Assembly (NCBI GenBank): GCA_910592005.1
Contig: CAJVPP010002106.1
Span: 1-16,301 of the forward strand
DNA from: Funneliformis mosseae
Taxonomy: Eukaryota; Glomeromycota; Glomeromycetes; Glomerales; Glomeraceae
DNA: 16,301 bases
Direction: 5' to 3'
The notes beneath the pieces were generated by a model. It was not told the origin of the DNA. It did not search any database and worked only from the letters and a program-made list of their open reading frames with translations. Shown piece after piece: positions 9,624 through 16,301 of the stretch (its first letter is position 1; every line of letters starts with the position of its first letter). The translations under genes and the position numbers were made by a program.

Positions 9624-9668
9624 CGCGTTAGCGAACCCCCGGGGCATCGCCCAGGTAAAACCGCTAGT
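9624..9668 (+). mobile_element. Helitron-like 3' terminus
   Basis: In a very AT-rich setting there is a sharp GC-rich patch. It contains GCGTTAGCG, then a hairpin with arms CCGGGGC (9639-9645) and GCCCAGG (9649-9655) around the loop ATC (one mismatch in the stem). An eight-base spacer follows, and then CTAG (9664-9667) and a T. Helitrons end in CTRR, with a GC-rich hairpin about ten bases upstream, and insert between A and T. All of these are met here. The 5' TC end and any Rep/helicase gene were not found, so this is a terminus or a short non-autonomous copy. Confidence 0.6.
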
Positions 9669-9910
9669 TTTTTTGAATAATGAAATCAGTTATATTAAAT
9701 AAATGCTATACAATTTTATACAATAATTTATTTAAATTTTAAACATGAAAATTTGTCAAAAATTTTCATTCTTTTATATAATTTGTAACTAAACATCTAA
9801 TTCAACTTTTACTCCATATATTAGGCTTTGTAATGCGCCATGTGTGATATATATGTCATATTACGTCCTAATTCGATTTTTTAGAATCGATTCCAATCCT
9901 TAAGCAGATC

Positions 9911-11301
9911 TGCAATTTAAGATTTCAGTAGTCAATATGTAAGAAAACCTGAAAAACCAACAACGATTTTATTCTAACCCAGGCCCATCGTAATAAAGAT
10001 TTAGGCAACAATTTACTTAATACGATTCTTTTGTGTAGTTGTTTATTATAGTCAAGTCTATATGAAGACCTAATAAATGTTGAAAGGTAAGGATAGAACT
10101 TTTATAAACTTCAAGATTTCGGAGGTCTTTTCCCAAGACTCGTCAATCCTTCTTTAATCAAGGCGAATTTTTGAGAATTTTATACAAAAATTCTAAATAC
10201 TACCTTTTTCCATAATACAAATATAACGAATTTAATATAATATAATAATAATTAAAAGAAAATAACGAATAATAATTATAAAACCAAATGTTATATAATT
10301 ATTTTAGCATGCATATTTAATATAACATACATAATTATTTTTTTGATATTTTTAAAATTTCTGTTATTTTTCCGCTGTTACTGCGCCATTCGTGTCGTAT
10401 AACACCGGTCATTATATTCTACGAAGTCCAAATATAAAATAGCTAAATGGAATTATTAATGTGATGAGTCAGCAAAATAAAATTAAATGATTAATAGCTT
10501 AGAAGTGAGAAATGTAAAGAATTTATTCGTTAAAACGATCGACAAACGTCACGTGAAATATCTTTTTATACAATAAATTTATTTATTTTATGAAAACAGT
10601 CAAATCATAAACACTATTTATTGTAATCAAACTAATGATTGACGAATATGTTAAACATATAACTATATTTGACATAGATACATCTACAATGTTAAAATCT
10701 ATAACACGACACGAAATGATAATTCATTTATAAAATGGAATAGTTAGATTGATTTATTTAAATGAAAGTTAATTAAAATTAACATAAATTTTATTGAATC
10801 ATTAATATTTATCTATGAGCTTCTTAAGGTGGTAATAAGTGTAATAAATTCATTTTTTATTCTGTTACACAAAAGAGAAATTCTTAAACCGGATAGATCT
10901 TCAGCAGTTTTTGAAGCGAATTTTACTTTCATTTTTATTCCTACTATCGGCACAGCATCAATAGCCTGTTTAAATATAAATTATTGTAGAATTACTTATA
11001 AATGTACTGTAAAAGATCAAATTTATTTTAAGTCACGAAACAGTAATCAAATCTATAGCAAAAAAATTATTACTTTCAATGCATTACGTTTAAACCTGTT
11101 TAATAGAAATAATTATTTTACTATAACCAACTATGATTGTTTTTTTATTTACATCTGATAAATACAACCGACGGAGTATATTTTTTATTGTTAAAACTAG
11201 GTAATCGCGGTCAAATAGTTGATCTACCATACTTAAATAATAAATCAACCGTAATATAATACTTATTGTGGATCACGTGTGGGACATGGTTTCAGCTTTA
11301 A
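9911..11301. other. AT-rich spacer with one weak coding trace
   Basis: No supportable gene. A 110-codon plus-strand frame at 10829-11158 shows no motif. On the opposite strand, downstream of a possible acceptor TTTAAACAG near 10969, a short frame begins AIDAVPIVGIKMK and stays open for about 46 codons to a TAG near 10815. This looks slightly more protein-like than the plus frame but is not recognised. Otherwise the region is AT-rich filler. Confidence 0.4.
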
Positions 11302-11329
11302 CCGAAAGTGTAATACGCTTACGCTTCGG
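11302..11329. promoter_or_regulatory. GC-rich hairpin upstream of the solo kinase head
   Basis: CCGAA-A-GTGTAA pairs with TTACGC-TTCGG around the loop TACGC. The stem has eleven pairs with one bulged A and one G-T pair. It lies about 80 bp upstream of the ATG at 11410 and stands out from the AT-rich surroundings. It could be part of an old promoter or a leftover mobile element end; the position is the only hint of a regulatory role. Confidence 0.3.
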
Positions 11330-11409
11330 ACAATGATATGGCGTGATCGTCATGGATAAATAATGGCAAAACCGAAGTTTTAAAAATAATAAAATAAAAT
11401 TGTTATATC

Positions 11410-11852
11410 ATGGAACATATAGCTAATTTTACAACAAATGGCACACCATAGTTCAATCAGCACAAAACAAAGAAAAACCAAAATTGAAAGGAAATACATA
11501 TAAGAAATGTCCCCGATGTAAAAAAAGGAGAAGACGAGTTGAAAATCATGAGGTTTGCCAATATTATTACAGATTATATAATCCAAGTGGAAGTAAAATG
11601 GTTGATGATTTTATTAGAGATAGGCAAATAAATAGCAACGATAACTTGATTGAGTATATTCTCTATAATCAACTTATTAATATAGAATTTTGTGTTGAAA
11701 GTGAATTTCGTAAAATTTATAAAGCTACTTGGATCAATGGTTATATTCTTCGTTGGAATATAAATAAGTTAAACTTTGATCGAAATGGATCTATACAAGT
11801 TGTTCTTAAAAAACTTAACAATTCTAAGAACATCATTACTGGTCTCTTTTAA
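11410..11852 (+). pseudogene. Solo 5' head of the kinase family: zinc-ribbon-like stub plus N-lobe, no C-lobe
   Basis: The likely old start is ATG 11410 (MEHIANFTTNGTP, then TAG), after which a frame change leads into the long open frame through 11852. That frame carries CPRC followed by a basic stretch and CQYY, a zinc-ribbon-like C-x2-C pair whose partner has lost its last Cys. It then has DDFIRDRQINSND, IEFCVESEFRKIYKATW (glycine loop with both usual Gly replaced), RWNINKLNFDRNGS and VVLKKLNNSKNIIT (beta-3 Lys kept). Homology ends there and the frame stops at TAA. It matches modules A and B of the kinase array more closely than module C. It is on the opposite strand, about 1.7 kb from that gene's 3' end. 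It has no catalytic loop, so as it stands it cannot be an active kinase. Confidence 0.75.
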
Positions 11853-12879
11853 TTTTTCGATATTATAATTAATTAATGAAAAGGATGCCAGTTAATCGAT
11901 GAATTTCTTTAGGAGAATTTATTCTTTATTCAATAAAACAAACCAGTTTGACGTTGTGAAATGAGCTTATTTGAAGACATTCTGGAGGAGGATTTATTAT
12001 GTCAATAACGAGCGAAACAATATGGGTAATGATGTAGTTTACTTAAATTTATTGGATTATTTGTAAATAATTTTGCACGTGATTTAATCGCTCTGCGAGT
12101 TCAATTTTTTTTGTCACACACTGTATATAGAATGTTTATTATTTTGTTTAATTTATATATATTTTGCTTATCAAAAAATGATTTTTTGTTTCCGAAATAT
12201 TATAAATGTTAAGTTAGATCGAGAAAGAAAAGATAAAAAAATTTTATTCTTTTGACAGAGACGCACTCAGGCCGCAGCGACTGAACAAAAAATTTTGTAC
12301 CTTTTTCCTAAAAGTTCTCGCAGAAGTATTAGGTAAGCAAGCTTTTATTTTTTGACTTTCGGTTTGACCGCAGCGATCGAACGATTTCTTTATTTTTTTC
12401 AGATCTTGAGCCCGTTATTTTCTTTAAGTTCATTCCTCTTTTGAATCACTTCTAGTAAGAGATAAGTCACTTTTTTTTGTTTTTATGCCTTTCCATTTAT
12501 AATTTATTCTCTTTAGTTTTTTAATGATTTATCTAGGTTTTCTTAAATTGCACAAAAGCAACTTTAACGATAACGAGGAGTTTATTTAATGTGTGGTAAA
12601 AATTCATTTTTTTTGTTGCATGATTCTCATCCTTTACTTTAATCTCAATAACGTAATCTGTTGAAAGTATTTTGAATTTCTTAACCAACCGATATTTTAA
12701 ACTTTGAACAAAATTCTTAAATGGTTTCTATAAATTATTTTACAAAAAAATTAAATATACAACTCACATAAAATAACTTTCGCAGAATTCGATGAACTTT
12801 ATTAGTTTATCAAATTCATACCGTCTGAATATATATTGGCAAAAAAAATCCACCGCTATTAATTACTAATCATGATATA
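11853..12879. other. Spacer with a transposon end and two CCGCAGCGA words, no gene seen
   Basis: Apart from the Tc1-like end (12060-12123), the stretch holds CCGCAGCGA at about 12272 and again at about 12368, each followed by a similar CTGAAC / TCGAAC word. A good splice-donor sequence (TTAGGTAAGC) lies at about 12330. These could be pieces of a 5' UTR exon or a small repeat. No coding frame is supportable. Confidence 0.4.
12060..12123. mobile_element. Possible second Tc1/mariner-like end
   Basis: Read on the minus strand from 12123 the sequence begins CAGTGTGTGACAAAAAAAAT and continues TGAACTCGCAGAGCG. It is followed on the plus strand by TATA, so a TA target site is present. CAGTGTGTGAC-type ends are common in Tc1-like elements. 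The other end and any transposase could not be found, so this is only a candidate fragment. Confidence 0.4.
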
Positions 12880-13472
12880 CAGAGGGCCGCCAAAAGTCTC
12901 CGAACACCACTTTTTAGGTGCGATTCAATATCGGCAATTTCATGTGACTTAGCAATTCTGCGGTAATATGACGTTTCGAACCTTGTTTACATGAATCGTA
13001 CTTTAAAAATGCATTCAAAATGGTGATGGTAGTTTTCAGGAGGATAATTCTCTGCCCCACAATACGAAGCAGGCGAAGAATTTTCATGCAGAAAATGATA
13101 TGCACGTTCTTTCATGGCCCGCTCAAGTCCAGACATCAGCCTGATCGAAAATCTGTGGGCTGATGTCAAGAAAAGCATCCGTGATTTGAAAAAATTGCCT
13201 TCTAACATTGCTGAACTAGAGCGGCATATTAAGAAGTCATGGAGAAAAATTTCCATACATACTATCGAAAATTTGGTCGATAGTATGCCACAACGAATTT
13301 GAACTGTAATTGAAACAAATGGAGGCCCGACCAAGTACCAATTATTTAGTACGAAATTTATTTTATATGTCATTTTTAATAATTATTTAATAATTTTTTT
13401 ATTAAATTTTAAAAATTTTAAATGATTTATTATGCCAAAAAGTGGTGTTCGGAGACTTTTGGCGGCCCTCTG
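12880..13472 (+). mobile_element. Internally deleted Tc1/mariner element with perfect 36-bp inverted repeats
   Basis: The left repeat (12880-12915) begins CAGAGGGCCGCCAAAAGTCT and ends in CACTTTTT. The right repeat (13437-13472) is its exact reverse complement over all 36 bases. TA flanks both sides (12878-12879 and 13473-13474), the Tc1/mariner target duplication. The element is 593 bp, too short for a complete transposase, and contains only the 3' part of one. Perfect repeats suggest a recent insertion or recent mobilisation by an enzyme supplied elsewhere. It lies 120 bp downstream of the stop codon of the kinase gene. Confidence 0.92.
12985..13338 (+). pseudogene. C-terminal fragment of a Tc1-type (DD34E) transposase
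   Basis: Transposases of this family cut and paste the element using three acidic residues. The fragment starts with VYMNRTLK and passes through a shifted segment to QEDNSLPHN, which holds the second Asp. It goes on to HVLSWPAQ, then after a one-base loss near 13125 to SPDISLIENLWADVKKS, which holds the third acidic residue (Glu). With the shift allowed for, 34 residues separate this Asp and Glu, as in DD34E elements. MPQRI is followed by TGA where Arg is expected, then by an ending VIETNGGPTKY. The N-terminal DNA-binding domain and the first Asp are missing. It cannot encode an active enzyme. Confidence 0.88.
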
Positions 13473-13503
13473 TATATTATAAAATAAATATAAATTTGTA
13501 TCG

Positions 13504-13509
13504 TTTATT
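13504..13509 (-). terminator. Possible poly(A) signal AATAAA of the kinase gene
   Basis: AATAAA on the minus strand lies about 85 bp after the kinase stop codon (13594) and just before the Tc1-like element border. The position suits a 3'-end signal, but in such AT-rich DNA the hexamer is frequent by chance. Confidence 0.3.
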
Positions 13510-13593
13510 TTATTATTTTTCTTAAACAGAATGATACTGTGTGTAATAAATGTTTCTTTATGGAATGTTGCATTTCTATCGGTAGAATAAAAT

Positions 13594-16301
13594 TTAGATA
13601 TCGTAATCAAGTGCTCTTGTTTCATAACCTAAGAAAAACAAATATTAATTAAATTAAATTATTAATTATAGATTTTAATTTAAGATTTTACCATTTATTT
13701 TATCTTCAGATAATTTAAACTTCTTTAAACTTCTATCATCCGCAATCAAATCTTCCAAATCTTCTTCGAAACTTCTTTTAACTTTAAAAATAATTAATTA
13801 TATTACCCATCAATTGATATGAAAAATTAATTGAGAATTTTAATTTTTATTGAAATGTTACCCAATATTGAAGTAGTAGGTTGACTTCTCAAACTCTTAA
13901 GTGATACGGCAGATTTTATCATATCATTTAAATGTCTACTTGAATAGATTGCTCCTGGATTATTGGCTATGGGCCCAATATCTGTTGATTTGATAATTTC
14001 TGTTGGATTATGAAATTCAAAATTCCATATATAATGTAATGTTCTTTTTATATTATTAGCTGCCGGTCTTTTATTTGGATCAGAATCCCAACATTCCTGC
14101 ATTAATTTAATATAACCTTTAGGAGCAGTTGATACTATTTGAGGACGTCGACCATCACAAATTTCAATAATAAGTTCTGTACCATGAACTCTATTCCAAA
14201 AAGGTCTTCTACCTGTCATAATCTCCCACATAATTACACCATAACTATATACATCTGAAGCCTTAGTATATTTATTTCCATTAAAAATTTCTGGAGCAAC
14301 ATAAGGGATAATTCCATAAATTTCATTACCATCGTCCGCTAAATCAGTTGCAGATTTGCTTAAGCCTAAATCACATATTGTTGCTGACATGGCTTTTATA
14401 AGAAGATTTCCACTATGAAAATCCCGATGAATAATTTCTGAACTATGAATATCATTAAGTCCATTTATAATAGATATCAATATAGACAATTTATCCTTCC
14501 AGTCAAGATCATAAAAGTTATTTGATAAATAATGCTTTAAATCGCCTAATTCATAATAATCTATAACCATCATAAAATTATTTGTAATAGGACTTTGTGT
14601 AATTCCATAACACTTATTTACATAAGGTCCATAAGATAATGTATTCTTTTTTAATGACATATTATAATCATAAATAATTTTAAGCTAGATATTTAAAAGT
14701 GCTTAATAAAATTTCCTTATTATATTTGAATAATATAAATAGATTAATTACTATACCTCATTTAGATTTTCAGAAGTGAAGTTCTTTGAATTTTCAAGTT
14801 CTTTGAGTATAATTTGTTTAGGACCATTTCGTTTAAATTCAATATCAAAACTCAAAATATTACCATCAATCCAGGTAGCTTTATAAACCTTACTAAATCC
14901 ACCTTCAGCAATAAATTCAATATCCTTAAATTGATCATAAGAAATAAACTCCATTATTTCAGATATATCAGATGTATAAGAATGTATTTGTGTATATCTG
15001 ATAAAATCATTTACAACTTTATTTTTGCTTTTGTTTAATAAGTGATCAATTATATATTGCTTATATTCTGTCCAATTAAATTCATATGTATTTAAAATTA
15101 TCATAAAATCCTTTGTAATAGGTTCTTGAGTTATTCCGTAATAACTTTGACCATTAAAAATTTGCTAAATTTTTTAAAATGTATTAACAAAAGTTAAGTT
15201 AATTATATAATTAACAGAAAGGAAATACTTACCTTATTTAACTCTCTAGTAATGATATTTTCAGAATTATTAAGTCTTTTAAGAATAACTTGTGTAGATC
15301 CATTCCTCTTATTTATATTCCAACGAAAAATATAACCATCAATCCATGTAGCTTTATAAATTTTACTAAATTCATCTTCGACACAAAATTCGATATCAAT
15401 AAGTTGATTATAAGGAATATACTCAAACAAGATATCGTTGCTATTAATTTGCTTATTTCTAATAAAATCATTTACAACTTTATTTTTGCTTTTGTATAAT
15501 AAGTGATCCATTATATACTGCTTATATTCTGTATTGAATTCATCTAAAATTATCATAAAATCCATTGTAGTTGGTTCTTGAGTTATTCCGTAACACTTCT
15601 GACTATTAATTTGCTAATTTTTCAAAATGTATTAACAAAAAGTTAAGTTATTATATATATTACAAAAAATAATACTTACCTTATTTAAATCTTCAGTAAT
15701 GATGTTTTTGGAATTATTAAGTTTTTTAAGAATAACTTGTGTAGATCCATTACGATCAAAGTTTATATTATTCATATTCCAATGAAAAATATAACCATCA
15801 ATCCAAGTAGCATTATAAAATTTATTAAATTCATTTTCGACACAAAACTTTAAATTTATAAATTTATTGTAAGGAATAAATTCAATCATCATACCATCAC
15901 TATTAATTTGCCTATCTCTAATTAAATCGTCTACAACTCTATTTTTGCTTTTGTGTAAAAATTGATCTATTATATATTGCTTATGTTCTGTCCAATTGAA
16001 TATATTTATATTTAAAATTATCATAAAATCCATTGTAGTTGTTTCTTGAGTTATTCCGTAACACATATGACTATTAGTATGCTAATTTTTCAAAAATGTA
16101 TTAACTAAAAGTAAGTTAATTTATTATATTACAGAAAAATTAATGTATACCTTATTTAATTCTTCAGAATTAATGTTTTCAGAATTATTAACTCTTTTAA
16201 GAAAAACTTGCATAGCACCAACCCATTTAAAATCTTGATTTCAAATAATATTTTTTTTTAAAAAAAAATTAAAAAAATTGAAATACCTATCCGTCAAATT
16301 T
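13594..16301 (-). CDS. Protein kinase with tandem degenerate N-lobe modules (5' partial, spliced)
   Basis: A kinase-family gene open at its 5' end beyond the window. Exons on the minus strand: module D (about 16233-16151, uncertain), A 16081-15680, B 15613-15233, C 15164-14757, catalytic 14684-13862, tail 13781-13692 and 13628-13594 (TAA). The introns are 63-80 bp GT-AG, and A through the tail give about 712 uninterrupted codons. Modules A-C each carry YGITQ, a linker, a glycine-loop region and a beta-3 Lys. The catalytic exon has IIHRDFHSGN, ICDLGLSKS (D-L-G for DFG), YVAPEIFNG, SDVYSYGVIMWEIMTGRRPF and CWDSDPNKRPAANNI, so catalytic and metal-binding Asp are present. The C-terminal tail reads KRSFEEDLED...KKFKL and ends YETRALDYDI; the same layout is found in the 6817-7660 pseudogene. 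The family resembles tyrosine-kinase-like/Ser-Thr kinases, likely cytoplasmic, as no signal peptide or membrane span is seen. The substrate is unknown. Independent short genes for the modules are less likely because all junctions keep frame. Confidence 0.78.
14757..15164 (-). repeat. N-lobe module C (canonical copy, exon next to the catalytic exon)
   Basis: A 136-codon exon beginning after AATTTAG and ending AATGAG before GTATAG. It reads YYGITQEPITKDFMIILN, an NWTEYKQYIIDHLLNKSKNK linker, IEFIAEGGFSKVYKATWIDG (two glycines of the loop kept), IILKEL (beta-3 Lys) and ends SENLNE. The final Glu is the likely alpha-C salt-bridge partner. It is the only copy with an apparently functional nucleotide-binding loop, and it is spliced in phase 0 to the catalytic exon across a 72-bp intron (14756-14685) unlike the others. 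Confidence 0.8.
15233..15613 (-). repeat. N-lobe module B (degenerate copy)
   Basis: A 127-codon exon starting QINSQKCYGITQEPTT and ending RELNK. The loop region is FCVEDEFSKIYKATW, where the two glycines of module C are Asp-Glu. VILK is kept. The terminal residue is Lys (AAG) where module C has Glu (GAG). Relative to module A it lacks a few residues before RNGSTQ. It starts 468 bp from module A and 449 bp from module C. Confidence 0.8.
15680..16081 (-). repeat. N-lobe module A (degenerate copy)
   Basis: A 134-codon exon starting HTNSHMCYGITQETTTMDF and ending TEDLNK before GTAAGT. Its loop region is FCVENEFNKFYNATW, more altered than module B: both glycines are replaced and the usual YKATW is YNATW. 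VILKKLNNS is kept. The linker FNWTEHKQYIIDQFLHKSKN matches modules B and C closely. Confidence 0.8.
16151..16301 (-). repeat. N-lobe module D (partial, broken by the window edge)
   Basis: The visible end reads MQVFLKRVNNSENINSEELNK before GTATAC at 16150, matching the ends of modules A and B, including the terminal Lys. Upstream, a T/A-rich run (about 16240-16285) separates it from a short stretch at the window edge that reads LTDRYF in one frame, like the TW-x-DGYI segment of other modules. Either this is an intron (16286-16234) or the module has been damaged by low-complexity insertion. Confidence 0.55.

Larger units (their letters stand above)
8787..9910. mobile_element. Candidate non-autonomous hAT-like element, about 1.1 kb, with nested remnants
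   Basis: The left border at 8795 begins TAGGGATTGGAAT followed by AGATT. The right border, read on the minus strand from 9902, begins TAAGGATTGGAAT followed by CGATT. Both borders are then followed by AGAATCGATT / AAAATCGAATT-type words. Directly outside are GTCAGATC (8787-8794) and AGCAGATC (9903-9910), sharing six of eight bases. Short terminal repeats with an eight-base duplication are the hallmark of hAT transposons, so this is the best fit. No hAT transposase is visible. The interior carries a decayed ORF (8932-9246, minus), AT-rich filler and a Helitron-like end (9624-9668), so other elements have nested in it. Confidence 0.5.
15165..16150 (-). repeat. Three near-identical introns linking the modules
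   Basis: The introns D-A (16150-16082, 69 bp), A-B (15679-15614, 66 bp) and B-C (15232-15165, 68 bp) share their downstream half: TTAACTTA...AGTTAATACATTTT-type sequence followed by AAAAATTAG. Each begins GTAAGT or GTATAC. The intron after module C is unrelated in sequence. So exon and intron were duplicated together as a unit of about 450-470 bp, as expected from unequal crossing-over. Confidence 0.85.

Noticed and set aside
10829..11158. 110-codon plus-strand frame
   Set aside because: No motif, no convincing start, and composition follows the AT bias; the opposite strand has a slightly more protein-like short stretch.
12987..13373. 128-codon minus-strand frame
   Set aside because: It is antisense to the Tc1 transposase remnant, whose plus-strand motifs are unmistakable.
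14814..15499. Plus-strand frames of about 70 codons opposite the kinase modules
   Set aside because: They are repeated only because the modules are repeated; the minus strand carries the recognised kinase motifs and splice sites.
14157..16301. Possibility that each N-lobe module is a separate small gene
   Set aside because: Each module has usable acceptor and donor sites, the joins are all phase 0, and none ends in a stop before its donor. One spliced gene is simpler, though transcripts are needed to prove it.

Overview
The window looks like accessory DNA from a eukaryote with a very AT-rich genome. The features are short introns (about 63-80 bp, GT-AG), many homopolymer A/T runs, decayed repeat-family genes, and protein kinases of the HRDFHSGN / D-L-G / GRRPF / CW-x-x-x-P-N-K-R-P type. 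Together these resemble arbuscular mycorrhizal fungi of the Rhizophagus (Glomeromycotina) group; that assignment is inference from memory of protein style, not a search result. There are no bacterial operons, rRNAs, tRNAs or CRISPR arrays.

Layout, left to right. 1-72: outer end of a Tc1/mariner-like element that starts outside the window. 73-1390: AT-rich spacer with a TTAGTG/TCAGTG microsatellite (693-759) and two ATTGG (CCAAT) boxes. 1391-4103 (+): a long, frame-broken copy of a repeat-family gene ending in a RING-like zinc finger. 4562-4836 (+): a three-frame remnant of another unknown gene. 4837-6816: AT-rich spacer with small hairpins. 6817-7660 (-): a kinase pseudogene with its 3' intron-exon structure still readable. 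7786-8371 (+): a head-to-head remnant of an unrecognised gene. 8787-9910: an inferred hAT-like element of about 1.1 kb that holds a decayed ORF and a Helitron-type 3' terminus. 9911-11409: mostly empty. 11410-11852 (+): a solo, broken 5' head of the kinase family (zinc-ribbon-like stub plus N-lobe). 12060-12123: a second possible Tc1 end. 12880-13472: an internally deleted Tc1-type element with perfect 36-bp terminal inverted repeats and a TA duplication. 13594-16301 (-): the main gene.

The main gene is the most interesting object. It is a minus-strand protein kinase gene, open at its 5' end, in which the exon carrying the kinase N-lobe is repeated in tandem. Three full copies and part of a fourth precede one C-lobe/catalytic exon. 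All splice junctions of the array are phase 0, the three linking introns are near copies of one another, and the six complete exons give about 712 uninterrupted codons. The outer N-lobe copies have lost the glycine-loop glycines and carry Lys where the last copy has a candidate alpha-C Glu, but keep the beta-3 Lys. The copy next to the catalytic exon keeps the canonical residues. The predicted product is therefore a string of degenerate N-lobes in front of one apparently competent kinase domain. The solo head at 11410-11852 belongs to the same subfamily and hints at what the missing 5' end looks like.
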